64,000 bases of DNA from Enterovibrio sp. JCM 19048 (GCA_001310415.1 BAXE01000008.1:1-64000), one strand, 5' to 3'; shown: positions 43,237-54,632, counted from the stretch's first letter. Notes: generated by a model not told the origin, from the sequence alone. Made by a program: numbers and translations.

Positions 43237-43632
43237 ATGGCGATATCATTCGACAAAGCGCTGGGCGTTCATCAACACACGGTCGGTGTGCGTGCTCAAC
43301 GGGCGGAAACGCTGGCGAGCAACCTGGCTAACGCCAATACACCAGGCTACAAAGCGCAGGATCTTGATTTCGAACGAGCCTTACAAGCGGCAACTTCCGG
43401 GGCAAACTTTGGCCTGAGCCGAACTAACGAGCGGCATATCCCTGCCTCCTCGCAAGTCAGCGGCCAAAAAATGTATCGCATTCCAAACCAGCCTGATACT
43501 GGTGATGGCAATACCGTAGATTCACAGGTTGAACGTAACCTGTTTATGCAAAATGCCCTCGAATATCAGGCGTCATTGGATTTCCTTGGATCCAAGTTCA
43601 AAAACATGTCCAAGGCACTGAAAGGGGAATAA
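43237..43632 (+). CDS. flgB: Flagellar rod protein FlgB
   Basis: 131 residues, proximal rod subunit. The N-terminal ETLASNLANANTPGYKAQDLDF is the rod/hook family signature and the C-terminal MQNALEYQASLDFLGSKFK closes the coiled coil. First gene of the flgB to flgE block, GGAGG just before the start. Intact. Confidence 0.95.
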   Translation: MAISFDKALGVHQHTVGVRAQRAETLASNLANANTPGYKAQDLDFERALQAATSGANFGLSRTNERHIPASSQVSGQKMYRIPNQPDTGDGNTVDSQVERNLFMQNALEYQASLDFLGSKFKNMSKALKGE

Positions 43633-43634
43633 TG

Positions 43635-44050
43635 ATGAGTCTTTTTAATGTGTTCAATGTGACCGGTTCTGCCATGAGTGCAGAGTCAGTCCGACTCAAC
43701 ACCACATCCAGTAACTTGGCGAACGCGAACTCGGTCAGCAGCTCAGCGGCTGAAACCTACAAAGCGCGCCATCCGGTATTTGCCGCCGAGCTGAACAAGT
43801 ATTCAGCCGAGCAAGGCAGCAGCGTGCCGGTACGTGTCGCGGGCATTGTGGAAAGCCAAAAGCCGTTGCGTGCGGAATACAACCCCGAACATCCAATGGC
43901 GAATGCTGAAGCTATATTTTCAAGCCCAATGTGAACGTGATGGAAGAGATGGCAAATATGATCTCGGCATCCCGTTCGTATCAAACCAACGTAGAAGTGG
44001 CAGAAGCGAGCAAGCAAATGCTGATGCGCACACTACAGATGGGCAATTAA
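43635..44050 (+). CDS. flgC: Flagellar rod protein FlgC (one frame break)
   Basis: About 139 residues, proximal rod. SSNLANANSVSSSAAETYKARHPVF is typical; the C-terminal half EEMANMISASRSYQTNVEVAEASKQ is displaced by one lost G near 43906 (ANAE-GYIFKPNVNVM). Two adjacent ATGs are possible at 43632 and 43635; the second is used. Confidence 0.93.
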
Positions 44051-44067
44051 GGTAGGAGTGAGGCAAC

Positions 44068-44814
44068 ATGAATCCTATTGACGGTGCAGGCGGAGCAGGA
44101 AGCTATATCGACCAACTGAAGGCGTTGCAGGAAAAGCAGCGTGCAGAACGTGGTGATACCGGCGAAAAAGTCACTGGCCAAACCGACCTTAATCAAGAAG
44201 ATTTCCTGTCACTGCTGACCAAGCAGTTGGCAAACCAGGACCCGTTCAAACCGGTCGACAACGAGCAGATGATCGCGCAAATGGCATCGTTCGCTACCGT
44301 TGACGGCATCGGCAAGATGAACGAGCAATTTGGCTCGCTGAACGCGGCAATGACTTCCAGCCAGGCGCTACAAGCTTCTTCACTGGTCGGTCAGGACGTG
44401 TTGGTTCCGGGTAATGAAGGCTTTAAAACTGCCGAAGGTGGCATTGCCGGTATGGTGAAACTGCCACAGGCACTGAACGACGTAATTGTGCGCGTTCAGA
44501 GTGAGACAGGTGAGCTGTTGCGATCATTCAGTCTTGGCGCGATGTCCCCGGGTGACCACCGTGTTGAATGGGACGGCAAAGACGACAACGGCAATCCACT
44601 GCCGCAAGGCAACTACAACATTAACGTAAGTGGCAACATTGACGGTAAATCTCAGGATCTTGAGCTTTCTACCTATGCCAACGTAAACAGTGTTCTGTTG
44701 GGGAATGGTGACGGCAACGTGATGCTAAACATCGCGGGTTACGCTTCTCCGGTCAAACTCTCTGAAGTGCTGGAAGTGGGTAAATCCAATCTCAGCAACG
44801 TGAGCAAGAGCTAA
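44068..44814 (+). CDS. flgD: Hook-capping protein FlgD
   Basis: 248 residues. Cap that directs hook polymerisation. LNQEDFLSLLTKQLANQDPFKPVDN is the FlgD signature; the FlgD Ig-like domain follows from residue 110. Intact, 17 bases after flgC. Confidence 0.95.
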   Translation: MNPIDGAGGAGSYIDQLKALQEKQRAERGDTGEKVTGQTDLNQEDFLSLLTKQLANQDPFKPVDNEQMIAQMASFATVDGIGKMNEQFGSLNAAMTSSQALQASSLVGQDVLVPGNEGFKTAEGGIAGMVKLPQALNDVIVRVQSETGELLRSFSLGAMSPGDHRVEWDGKDDNGNPLPQGNYNINVSGNIDGKSQDLELSTYANVNSVLLGNGDGNVMLNIAGYASPVKLSEVLEVGKSNLSNVSKS

Positions 44815-44835
44815 AAGGACAGAGGAGTTCCAGCA

Positions 44836-46142
44836 ATGGCTTTGAATATCGCACTGAGTGCCTGGCGGCAGCTCAAAAAGACATGAACACCACCAGTAAC
44901 AACATTGCAAACGCCAACACCTTTGGTTTTAAGGAATCGCGTGCTGAGTTTGGTGATGTGTATTCAGCGTCGATCTTCTCGAACGCAAAAACCACAACCG
45001 GTAGCGGTGTACAAACCTCTATCGTGGCTCAGCAGTTCCACGAAGGTTCGAGCATCTATACCAATAACCCGTTGGATTTGCGTATCAGTGGTAACGGTTA
45101 CTTCGCGGTCGCGAACGACAAGCTGGCAACGCAGGATAACTTCCTGACCCGTAACGGCGCGTTCCACCTCGATAAAAACAACAACATCGTTAACTCTGAA
45201 GGCCAGTTCCTTTTGGGCTACAACGTAGATAATGAAACCCTACAGGTGGGATCGTTCGAGCCAAAAGCGCTGAACGTACCGGATCAATTCGGTCAGCCAC
45301 GTGCGTCAGAAAACGTAGAAGTGGGCCTGAACCTGCCAGCGGGCGGTGATGAAAAAGACCCAGCGTTGTTTAATCCTGAAGATCCGGATACCTATAACAA
45401 AGCAACATCGGCCACTATCTTCGATTCACTGGGCCAGCCATACAAACTGACCACTTACTATGTGAAAGACAACACCACGCCAAACAAATGGGCGGTGTAC
45501 TACACGGCGACCGATCCAACAGGTGAAAAACCACTGAGCCTGGCGGCCGGTGAGTTTACCAACGCCGCAGGCCAGGTGGGTCACTCTATCCAGTTCAATG
45601 CCGATGGCTCACTGGATTCTATCAACGGCGGCAACCCAATCCAGACCGTGGAGTTTGGCCCGAACGGTGCTGGCCTTGAAATGAATGGCGCGGACGGTGC
45701 ACAGGCATTGACCATCAATTTCGATGAGCCAACGCAATACGCATCACCATTTGAAATGCGTAAGTTTACGGAAGATGGTGCAACGACCGGTTACCTGGCT
45801 AAAGTGGATATCGACCCGAAAGGTACCATTATGGCGACCTACAGTAACGGTGAGAACGTTGCCTTGGGCCGTGTTGCCATGGTTCGTGTGTCTAACCAGC
45901 AAGGTATGTCGCAAGCGGGTAATACCCAGTGGAAAGTGACACAGCAATCCGGTGAAGCGGTTTGGGGTGAAGCAATGCTGGGCGCATTCGGTAAGATCAA
46001 AAGCGGTACTATCGAGCAATCCAACATCGACATGACCCAGGAGTTGGTGGATTTGATCACCGCCCAGCGTAACTTCCAGGCTAACTCCCGTTCACTGGAA
46101 GTCGGCAACCAGATGCAACAGACTATCCTGCAGATCCGTTAA
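44836..46142 (+). CDS. flgE: Hook protein FlgE (one frame break)
   Basis: About 435 residues. Begins MALNIALSGLAAAQKDMNTTSN once a lost G near 44862 is restored, followed by NNIANANTFGFKESRAEF. The C-terminal IEQSNIDMTQELVDLITAQRNFQANSRS is the conserved hook/rod tail. Forms the extracellular hook. Confidence 0.94.
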
Positions 46143-46158
46143 TTGCGTTTCCGCATTG

Positions 46159-46190
46159 TTTGCCGCCCGTTCAGTGGGCGGCAAATCTTT
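46159..46190 (+). terminator. Terminator after flgE
   Basis: TTTGCCGCCC / GGGCGGCAAA hairpin with a 6-base loop and a short T tract. Confidence 0.75.
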
Positions 46191-46269
46191 TCCCGCTCAT
46201 CCGCTATCTCCGCATTTATGATTGGTCAAATAACAGCCTAACCCATTGTAACTACTCGATCTTATTAAT

Positions 46270-46285
46270 TGGCATTCTTCTTGCT
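46270..46285 (+). promoter_or_regulatory. Sigma54 promoter of the flgF operon
   Basis: TGGCAT-N5-TTGCT with correct GG-GC spacing of 10, 35 bases upstream of flgF. Together with the terminator after flgE it shows that flgF onward is a separate transcription unit. Confidence 0.85.
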
Positions 46286-46319
46286 TTATGTCTGTCATAA
46301 GCGACAGGAGAACGTCTAA

Positions 46320-47069
46320 ATGGATCGCGCATTATTCCTCGCCATGAGTGGCGCCAAACAAGATATGCAAGCTATGCAATTGCGGGCCAACAACCTCGCA
46401 AACGCCAGCACTACCGGCTTCCGCTCTGATTTGGAGCAAGCACGTGCTATGCAGGCATACGGTGAAGGTTTGCCAACCCGCGTGTTCAATATGACAGAGC
46501 GCCCGGGGTACAGCTTTGCACAAGGCTCCACCATTACCACCGGTCGCGAGTTGGATGTGGCGATCAAAGGTGACGGTTGGCTGGCGGTGTTGGATGGTAC
46601 CGGTCAGGAAGGGTATACCCGCGTGGGTAACCTGAAAGTTGACCAGACCGGCATGCTGCAAAATGGCCATGGACACGTGATCCTCGGTGAACGTGACGCA
46701 CCGATTATTCTCCCGCTACCTGTATCCAAGATTGAAATCGGTACCGATGGCACAGTGTCTGTTCTCCCACAGGGCGCGCCACCGGATGCGATGGAACAGA
46801 TTGACCGCATCAAACTGGTTCGTCCGGACAATGGTGCCCTGTTCAAAGATAAAAATGGCGTGTTCAAACCGATCAATCCGGCCGCAACCTATGCCGCGGA
46901 CGCAGGCGTATCCCTGCTGACCGGCGCGCTGGAAGGCAGTAACGTCAACCCAATCAGTGAGATGACAGGACTTATTGACCTGCAACGTCACTTTGAAATG
47001 CAAGTAAAACTCATGAAATCAGCAGAGGAAATGGATCAGGCGTCCACCTCTTTGCTGCGCATGGGTTAA
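46320..47069 (+). CDS. flgF: Flagellar rod protein FlgF
   Basis: 249 residues, distal-side rod. MQLRANNLANASTTGFRSDL at the N-terminus and NPISEMTGLIDLQRHFEMQVK at the C-terminus are family signatures. Intact; first gene of its operon. Confidence 0.95.
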   Translation: MDRALFLAMSGAKQDMQAMQLRANNLANASTTGFRSDLEQARAMQAYGEGLPTRVFNMTERPGYSFAQGSTITTGRELDVAIKGDGWLAVLDGTGQEGYTRVGNLKVDQTGMLQNGHGHVILGERDAPIILPLPVSKIEIGTDGTVSVLPQGAPPDAMEQIDRIKLVRPDNGALFKDKNGVFKPINPAATYAADAGVSLLTGALEGSNVNPISEMTGLIDLQRHFEMQVKLMKSAEEMDQASTSLLRMG

Positions 47070-47087
47070 TATGGAGAGGGAATCAGT

Positions 47088-47876
47088 ATGCATCCTGCAC
47101 TTTGGGTGAGTAAAACCGGTCTAGACGCACAACAGACCAATATTTCCACCATCTCGAACAACCTGGCAAACGCCTCCACGGTGGGCTTTAAAAAGTCACG
47201 CGCGGTGTTTGAAGACCTGTTCTACCAGAACATCAACCAGCCGGGCGGTCAGTCATCGCAGAACACTGAACTGCCGAGTGGTCTGATGCTGGGCGCAGGT
47301 TCCAAAGTGGTGGCAACGCAGCGCGTTCACACCAATGGTAATGCCCAGACCACCAACAACGCGCTTGATCTGATGATCGAAGGCGATGGTTTCTTCCAGG
47401 TGCTGCTGCCAGACGGCAACATCGGTTACCAACGCAACGGCCAGTTTACCCTGAACAATGAAGGCGTGTTGGTGACAACGGGAGCGGGCTATCCGCTGGA
47501 GCCGGAAATTGTTGTGCCACCTGATGCAATTCAGGTGACCATCGGTACCGATGGTGAAGTCTCTGCAAGGCTGCGTGGCCAGACGGCCAATGCGGTACTG
47601 GGTCAGATCACCACGGTTGATTTCATCAACCCGGGCGGCCTTGAGCCTATCGGGCAAAACCTTTACCTGCCAACCGGTGCGAGCGGAGACCCTCAAGAAG
47701 GTGTGCCAGGGCTCGATGGTTTGGGCAGTATCCGCCAATCAATGCTGGAATCGTCAAACGTTAACGTCACAGAAGAGCTGGTTAACATGATTGAAGCCCA
47801 AAGGGTTTATGAAATGAACTCTAAGGTGATTTCATCTGTCGACCAAATGTTGAGCTACGTGAACCAGCAGCTCTAA
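47088..47876 (+). CDS. flgG: Distal rod protein FlgG
   Basis: 262 residues. NNLANASTVGFKKSRAVFEDLFYQ and the C-terminal SSNVNVTEELVNMIEAQRVYEMNSK identify FlgG. Intact, 18 bases after flgF. Confidence 0.95.
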   Translation: MHPALWVSKTGLDAQQTNISTISNNLANASTVGFKKSRAVFEDLFYQNINQPGGQSSQNTELPSGLMLGAGSKVVATQRVHTNGNAQTTNNALDLMIEGDGFFQVLLPDGNIGYQRNGQFTLNNEGVLVTTGAGYPLEPEIVVPPDAIQVTIGTDGEVSARLRGQTANAVLGQITTVDFINPGGLEPIGQNLYLPTGASGDPQEGVPGLDGLGSIRQSMLESSNVNVTEELVNMIEAQRVYEMNSKVISSVDQMLSYVNQQL

Positions 47877-47891
47877 AGGAGTAAAGCGCAG

Positions 47892-48675
47892 ATGAAGAAG
47901 TTACTGATCACCAGCCTTTTGCTGGCCACTGTGTCGGGGTGCAGCGCACTGAACCCAGAAGCCCTGTTGGCGCAGAATGACATTGTGCAAGGTACGACAG
48001 ACACCGATGCGGTGGAAGGTACCAAACAACCGGAAGGGGAAGGGCTGGTCGGTTTGCTTCGTCAGCGCGAAGATCCGGTTGCCGGTGACCCAAGCTGGGC
48101 GCCATTGCTGCCAGCACGTCAGCCAGAGCATTATGCAACGGCCACGGGTTCACTGTTCAATGTTGGGCAGGCACAGAACCTGTATGACGATACCAAGCCT
48201 CGCGGCATTGGCGATATCGTCACCGTGATGCTGGAAGAAAAACCCAGGCGAAAAAAAGCGCCAGCAGCGACGCGGCTAAATCAAGCGATCTCAGTATGGA
48301 CCGCTTGAGCTGGGCGGTCAGGAAGTGACCATTGGCGAGCGTAACCTTTCTTACGCGGCAAGCCATGACAACTCCACCAGCGGCTCAACCAGTGCAGATC
48401 AGAGCAACAGCATCAGTGGTTCGATCTCTGTTGAAGTGATTGATGTGATGGCTAACGGTAACCTGATGATCCGTGGCGAAAAATGGCTGACACTTAACAC
48501 CGGCGACGAATATATCCGCCTGAGCGGCACCATCCGCCCGGATGATATCAGCCCGGAAAACACCATTGCCTCAACCCGCATTTCCAACGCACGCATCCAG
48601 TATTCCGGTACCGGAGATCGTCAGGATACGCAGGATCAGGGATGGTTGGCACGATTCTTTAATGTCGTCCTGTAA
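47892..48675 (+). CDS. flgH: Flagellar L-ring protein FlgH (two frame breaks)
   Basis: About 261 residues. Outer-membrane lipoprotein with lipobox ATVSGC (Cys17). FlgH features: [31 protein letters not shown], then [17 protein letters not shown] and [11 protein letters not shown]. One base is missing near 48245 and another near 48302. Forms the L ring around the rod. Confidence 0.93.
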
Positions 48676-48703
48676 TACGTAGATACGTTGTCGGAGATTT
48701 GAC

Positions 48704-49782
48704 GTGAAGCATTGGCTGAAGCTTTTATTAGTAACTGTATTGGTAAGCCCGTTGGCGCAGGCGGCACGCATTAAAGACGTGTCCGAAGTGGCCGGGGTTC
48801 GTAGCAACCAACTCGTGGGTTACGGACTGGTCGTCGGTCTTGCCGGTACCGGTGAGAGCACACCTTTTACCGATCAGAGCTTTAATGCCATGCTGCGCAA
48901 TTTCGGCATTCAATTGCCGCCGGGCACCAAGCCAAAAACCAAAAACGTTGCCGCCGTTGCCGTCAGTGCAGAGCTACCCGCCTTCTCTAAACAGGGTCAG
49001 AAAATTGACGTTACTGTGTCATCTATCGGTTCGGCAAAAAGCCTCCGTGGTGGCACACTGGTGCAGACCTTCCTTAAAGGCCTGGATGGCAAAACCTATG
49101 CTGTGGCGCAGGGCAACCTGATTGTCGGTGGCTTCAGTGCGGAAGGGGCTGACGGATCTTCCATTGTCGGCAACACGCCAACCGTTGGGCGCATTACCGA
49201 CGGGGCCACGGTTGAACAGGAAGTACCCACCCCATTTGGCCGTGGCGACCATATTACCTTTAACCTGTTTGACTCCGATTTCACGACAGCGCAGCGCATG
49301 GCTGACTCCATCAACAGTTTCCTGGGGCCAAACACCGCGTCAGCAATGGATGCAACCTCGGTACGTGTCCGTGCACCGCGGGATTTGTCGCAGCGTGTCG
49401 CTTTCCTGTCGACGGTTGAAAACCTGGAATTCCACCAGCAGATGCGGCAGCAAAAATCATTGTAAATAGCCGTACCGGTACCATTGTCGTGGGTCAAAAC
49501 GTGCGTTTGCGTCCTGCCGCCATCACCCACGGCGGCATGACGGTCACCATCAATGAAAACCTGCAGGTGAGCCAGCCAAATGCGCTTGCCGGTGGGGAAA
49601 CCGTGGTGGTGCCGGACTCCGGGGTAGAAGTGAAAGAAGAAGATGGCCGTATGTTCCACTTCCAACCGGGTGTCACCCTGGATGATCTCGTCCGTGCCGT
49701 GAATGGCGTGGGGGCAGCTCCTTCAGATCTGATGGCAATTTTGCAGGCGCTCAAACAAGCGGCGCGATCGACGGCCAACTGA
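48704..49782 (+). CDS. flgI: Flagellar P-ring protein FlgI (one frame break)
   Basis: About 360 residues, GTG start at 48704. Signal peptide ends [33 protein letters not shown]-like opening. One G is lost near 49439, after which [15 protein letters not shown] continues to the real C-terminus. Periplasmic P ring, assembled with FlgA. Confidence 0.94.
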
Positions 49783-49796
49783 TAGTGATTTAAGCC

Positions 49797-50795
49797 ATGA
49801 AAGCACCTTTAGACACAGGTTTTATTCATGACCTCAGCCAACTGGACGTACTGCGCCAAAAAGCGGCAAACGGCGAGCAGTCAGACGATGCGCTGAAAGC
49901 GGCAGCCGAGCAGTTTGAAGCCCTGTTTACCCAGATGCTGTTCAAGTCCATGCGTCAGGCGAACGAAGCATTCGAGTCTGATCTTGTCGATAACCGCACC
50001 TCAAAGTTTTACGAACAGATGGCCGATGAACAACTGGCGAGCGCCTTGTCCCGGGAAGGCTCGCTTGGGCTGGCAGATTTGATTGTCCAGCAGTTCAAAG
50101 GCTCGATGATCAGCGAACCGATGGATGTGGGTGCCAACAGTGCCAGTGACCGCATTCGCCTTCAGCCAACTCAGCCGAGTGCGCCTCTGTCACCGGAAGC
50201 CGATGCGTTGAAAGCGCAAATCCCGGTATTGGGTGATGACGTGGTTATCCCAAGTGCCCATATGCTGGCGCAGCAAAATGCCACGCCCGCGCCAAAAGCG
50301 GACAAACCTTTTGAATCACCGGATGACTTTGTTTCCCGTTTAACGCCCTATGCGAAAAAAGCGGCGCGTATGCTGGGAACCGATCCGGCATTGTTGATTG
50401 CGCAGGCGGCTCTGGAAACCGGCTGGGGTAAAAAGGTGATCGCCAACGCCCGCGGCTCGAGCAACAACCTGTTTAATATCAAAGCTGATCCCCGTTGGAA
50501 TGGTGGCAAAGTCGCTACCCAGACCCTTGAATTTCACGATGATATTCCTGTGCAGGAAATGGCTTCGTTTCGCGCCTATGCTTCTTATGAGGACAGCTTT
50601 AACGACTATGTCAGCTTCCTGAACCGTAATCCGCGTTACGCAACAGCATTGCAGCAAAGCGCGCAGCCTGAGCAGTTTATCCGTGGTATTCACCAGGCAG
50701 GTTACGCAACGGATCCTCAATATTCCGATAAAGTACTCAGCGTATTTAATCGTGTAAAAGGCATGATGGAGCCTAAGCGGCCGCAGTGGCGGTGA
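49797..50795 (+). CDS. flgJ: Rod cap and peptidoglycan hydrolase FlgJ
   Basis: 332 residues. N-terminal rod-cap domain (AAEQFEALFTQMLFKSMRQAN), then a C-terminal GH73 glucosaminidase domain. That domain starts near residue 170 with the catalytic Glu in AALETGWGKKVI and NNLFNIKADPRW. Opens the wall for rod growth. Intact. Confidence 0.94.
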   Translation: MKAPLDTGFIHDLSQLDVLRQKAANGEQSDDALKAAAEQFEALFTQMLFKSMRQANEAFESDLVDNRTSKFYEQMADEQLASALSREGSLGLADLIVQQFKGSMISEPMDVGANSASDRIRLQPTQPSAPLSPEADALKAQIPVLGDDVVIPSAHMLAQQNATPAPKADKPFESPDDFVSRLTPYAKKAARMLGTDPALLIAQAALETGWGKKVIANARGSSNNLFNIKADPRWNGGKVATQTLEFHDDIPVQEMASFRAYASYEDSFNDYVSFLNRNPRYATALQQSAQPEQFIRGIHQAGYATDPQYSDKVLSVFNRVKGMMEPKRPQWR

Positions 50796-50833
50796 TGTCG
50801 CTGCTCGCTCTGTCTTTGAACAAGGGAAACCCG

Positions 50834-51322
50834 ATGGCCGAGCAGCAACCCACACCGCAGCAACCCACACCGCAGCAACCCACACCGCAGCAACCCTCAG
50901 AGCCGCAAACCCAGCGCATTTCCAGTTTTGCCAACGGCTCTATTCACCGCGATCCCTTTATCCGGTCTTTTCTCGACAACACCCCAAAAGATGTCGCGGA
51001 CTCATTTACCGATGCCCAACTGCTGCAGTTGAAGCTGATGTTCGGCACCCGTGCCAAAGCCCGTCATACCATTGATGTGCGTACCGTCTTGGGTGGCTTT
51101 GGCTGGAATTACTATCTGGTATTCCTGTTTGGCCGCAACCGCCGTGATTTAACCCGTGCAGAACAGAAAGCGGCGAATGCCAGCCGGATCCTGGTGATGT
51201 TGGCGGGAACCTTCGTGCTGTTTTCCATCGTCGTAACTTCGCTTTATCTGCTCAAATCCTTCCTGGGTATCGATGTGTTACCCAATTTCTCATTTGGGCT
51301 TTGGACCTGGCTGACCAGCTAG
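50834..51322 (+). CDS. Hypothetical membrane protein with QQPTP repeats, inside the flagellar operon
   Basis: 162 residues from the ATG at 50834, with AAGG ahead of it; an earlier start inside flgJ would add 16. After MAE come tandem QQPTP units (residues 4-22), then a soluble segment (HRDPFIRSFLDNTPKDVADSF, LLQLKLMFGTR). A first hydrophobic patch (GFGWNYYLVFLFG) and a clear membrane helix (ILVMLAGTFVLFSIVVTSLYLL) follow. No family recognised. Its stop is 174 bases before flgK. Codon use matches its neighbours. Confidence 0.72.
   Translation: MAEQQPTPQQPTPQQPTPQQPSEPQTQRISSFANGSIHRDPFIRSFLDNTPKDVADSFTDAQLLQLKLMFGTRAKARHTIDVRTVLGGFGWNYYLVFLFGRNRRDLTRAEQKAANASRILVMLAGTFVLFSIVVTSLYLLKSFLGIDVLPNFSFGLWTWLTS
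50843..50896 (+). repeat. 15-bp tandem repeat encoding QQPTP
   Basis: CAGCAACCCACACCG occurs three times in perfect tandem (50843, 50858, 50873), followed by a 9-base partial copy. In frame, it adds five residues per unit and could vary in copy number by slippage. Confidence 0.92.
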
Positions 51323-51424
51323 CGGCAGACCCGTAGCGGCAATCCCTTGCCTGTTGGTAAGAGAGATACCTTCAAAATGCGCAAATAAACAGCTATCTAT
51401 ATGAAATTTAGAGATTTAATTGTG

Positions 51425-51440
51425 TGGCACGATTCTTGAA
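51425..51440 (+). promoter_or_regulatory. Candidate sigma54 promoter of flgK-flgL
   Basis: TGGCACG-N4-TTGAA: full -24 element, -12 element with A for C. 57 bases upstream of flgK. Confidence 0.65.
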
Positions 51441-51496
51441 TTGTTCTGTGCAATAGATAATTTCGTAGGTTATGCGTTTCCGCATACGGAGGCAGA

Positions 51497-53370
51497 ATGG
51501 GGTTTGATCTGCTGACGCTCGGTTCTCAGGGCGTTCTGACAGCACAGCGACAGCTGAATACAACGGGTCACAACATTTCGAATGTGAACACTGAAGGCTA
51601 TAGCCGTCAGTCCGTTGAGCAGCGCGCGAATGACTCCGCCTATTGGTCGGCAAACCAATGGGGCGCCGGTGTGCATGCGGCCGCCGTACGCCGCAACTAC
51701 GACAAATTTGCCACCAACGAATTCAACATCACCACCTCGGCACTGGCTCACGCCCAAACCCGCAACGGCCAGCTGACCCTGCTCGATGACATGATGTCCC
51801 ACTCCGCCAAGAAAATTCCCGAGAACATGAACGAGTTCTATGGCGCGGTGAAAGGCTGGCAGACAGCCCGAGTGACATGGGCGCGCGCAAAGTGGTGCTG
51901 GAAAAATCCCGCCTCGTTGCCGCAGGCTCAACGACATTAATAACGTTCTGCAGACCCAGGAAGCAGATACCTCGGTCGAGATTGATGCCACGCTGCAACG
52001 TATGAATGATATCGGCCGTGAGATTGTCGATATCCACAAAGCGCTGCTGAAAAGTCAGGCGGTGGACAACGATCTGCTCGACCGTCACCAGCAACTTATC
52101 AACGAATTGTCTGAGTTCACTCAGGTCAGCGTAAACCAACGGGATGACGGTCTGTATAACGTCATTATCGGCAGTGGTCATACGCTGGTTTCCGGCCTGC
52201 ATTCCAGTGAGCTGCAAACCGTGCCCGGCGTGCCGGATCACCAAAAACGCCGTTTGGCGCTGGTGGAAGGGAAGACGCTGAAGCCGATTGATAACAGTGA
52301 TATCCGCGGCAAGCTCGGCGCCATGTTCGAATACCGTGACCAGACGCTGGCACAGGCGAGGGATGAAATTGGCCGTCTGGCGGCGGGCTTTGCCATGTCG
52401 ATCAACGAGCTGCAGTCACAAGGTTATGACCTCAGCGGCAGGTGGGTGAGAATATCTACATTGACTTCAACAGCGATGACATTGCGGATGACCGCGTTGT
52501 CAAAGGCTCAGACTCCACTGCCGAGCTGAAGGTCTACATTGACGATCTTTCCAAACTGAAAATTGGTGATTACCAGCTTAAGTTTGATGGCAGCCAGTAC
52601 ACCATTATGGATCCGGAAAAGAATGCCGTGGCGGTCACGCCATCCGGTACGCCGCCATCCATCAATGTCGATGGCCTGCGCATTCAGGTGGATATCGGCC
52701 TTGCCGCCGGTGAGCGTGTGATTATCCGTCCGGTACGTCAGGCTGCCGGCCAGATTGGTGTGACCATGGAAGATCCCGCGAAGATTGCCGCGCAAAGTTA
52801 TGTCAGCTCGAAATCTATTCTCACCGGACAGGGCGATCTGAAGGTGTTGCAGCAAGGTGCGCAGCAGGAATTTCAGGTCGCGATTTCGCCGGATGCTTCC
52901 CAATTCGCGGTGCTGGATATGAAAGGTAATATCCTCTTGGCGCCACAGGCCTATCCGCCATCAACGCCGGTCACCGTAAACGGCACCATCTTTGAACTGA
53001 GCGGTGGCGCAGCGCCGGAAGATTTGTTTGCTGTCAGCCTGCTGCCCGCAGACGGGGAAAACGGCAACCTTATCCGTATGCAGCAACTGCAGACCCAAAA
53101 GTTGATGGACGGTGGCCGCTCCAGCCTGATTGATGTTTTCGAAGGGTTAAACACCGACCTTGGCGTGCAGAAGCTTCTTTCGCCCGCCTGGAAGATGTCA
53201 GCCGTGTTGAGCACGACGCAGCAGCAGGCCGTGTGGCGGAGATTTCGGGGGTGAACCTCGATGAAGAAGCGGCCAACATGATGAAATTCCAGCAAGCCTA
53301 TATGGCGTCGTCGCGCATCATGACGGCAGCCAACGAAACCTTTGAAACCCTGCTGAATGCAACCCGATAA
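51497..53370 (+). CDS. flgK: Hook-filament junction protein FlgK (four frame breaks)
   Basis: About 626 residues. MGFDLLTLGSQGVLTAQRQL and NISNVNTEGYSRQSV are the FlgK opening; the closing segment SGVNLDEEAANMMKFQQAYMASSR is the junction-protein tail. Breaks near 51870, 51925, 52440 and 53190 (all one-base losses) split it into five parts. First junction protein, exported with FlgN help. Confidence 0.92.
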
Positions 53371-53381
53371 GGATCTGAGTG

Positions 53382-54574
53382 ATGATTAGCCGTATTGCCA
53401 GTTTTCACAATTACCAGTCAGTGTCCAATGACCTGATGCGCCAGCAGGTGAAGTTGCAGGATAACCAGGATCAACTCGCCACAGGCAAACGAGTGTTGAC
53501 GGCGGGGGATGACCCGGTGTCGTCTATCTATATCCAGAACTTCCGCCAGCAGGACAAACAACTCGACCAGTATGTCGACTCCATCACCCTGGCGCGTAAC
53601 CGCCAGACCCGTGCCGAAATCGCGGTGGATGACGCTGAGCAGCTGGTTGACAGTGCCAAGCGCAAAACCATGGAAATGATCAACGGTTCGTTGTCTGAAG
53701 ATGACCGCACTGCGCACAAACAGGATCTGAAAGGCCTGTACGACAACTTCATGAACCTGGTCAATGCCAAGGATGAGTCCGGCAATTTCCTGTTTTCCGG
53801 TACCCAGTCGAGCAAGCAACCGTTTTACCGTGATGGTGCTCTGAATGTGCGTTATGCCGGTGATAGTTATCATGCACGGCACAGGTAGCGCCGGCGGTTG
53901 AAGTACAGACCAGCGATCCGGGCGATCAGGTGTTTATGGAGATAGAAAACCCGTTTGGTGACTATCAGCCAGAGTACGATCTGCAAAGCGGCTCGCTGCT
54001 TTTGCTGGCGAATGCGCGCAACACTAACAACGCTGACAATTCTGAATATGCGGTGAGCTTCAGTGTGGATGGCAACGGCCAGACCATGTATGAACTGACA
54101 CAGGATGGAAATGTGGTAAACAGCGGTGTGTACGACCCGCAAAACGGTGTGCAGTGGGGCACGGTGAGCATGAGCTTTGAGGGCGAAATGCTGGATGGCG
54201 ACCGCATCGTCCTTGAGCGTCAGGGTACTTTCAATGTGTTTGATGCGTTTAAAAGGGGTATTGAGCTTTCCGATGAAAGCATTTTCAATGCGTCAGCCAC
54301 CGCAGAGTTACATCAGGTAACCGAACAATTCGCTGCGGCCTTTAAACATCTCAACAAGGCACGCTCAGAAATCGGTACCCGCCTGACCACGCTCGACAGG
54401 CAGGAAAGCATGCACAAGGATTTCAAACTGGTGCTGAATCGCTCGCTCGGTACCATGGAAGATCTGGATTACTCGACGGCAGTGATCGACATGAACGAAA
54501 ACCTGCTGGCACTGCAAGCCTCGCAAAAGGCGTTTTCCAAAGCCAAAGAGCTGACCCTGTTCAATTACGTGTAA
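53382..54574 (+). CDS. flgL: Hook-filament junction protein FlgL (one frame break)
   Basis: About 397 residues. RIASFHNYQSVSNDLMRQQVKL and LATGKRVLTAGDDPVSSIYIQNFRQQ are FlgL/flagellin-like; the C-terminal helix ENLLALQASQKAFSKAKELTLFNYV closes it. One base is lost near 53880. The ATG at 53382 follows AAGGA. Confidence 0.93.
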
Positions 54575-54632
54575 TCCCAATCGGTTCCTACTACCGATAG
54601 CCCAGGGCTCAGGAACGGGAACCGTCATCTTC

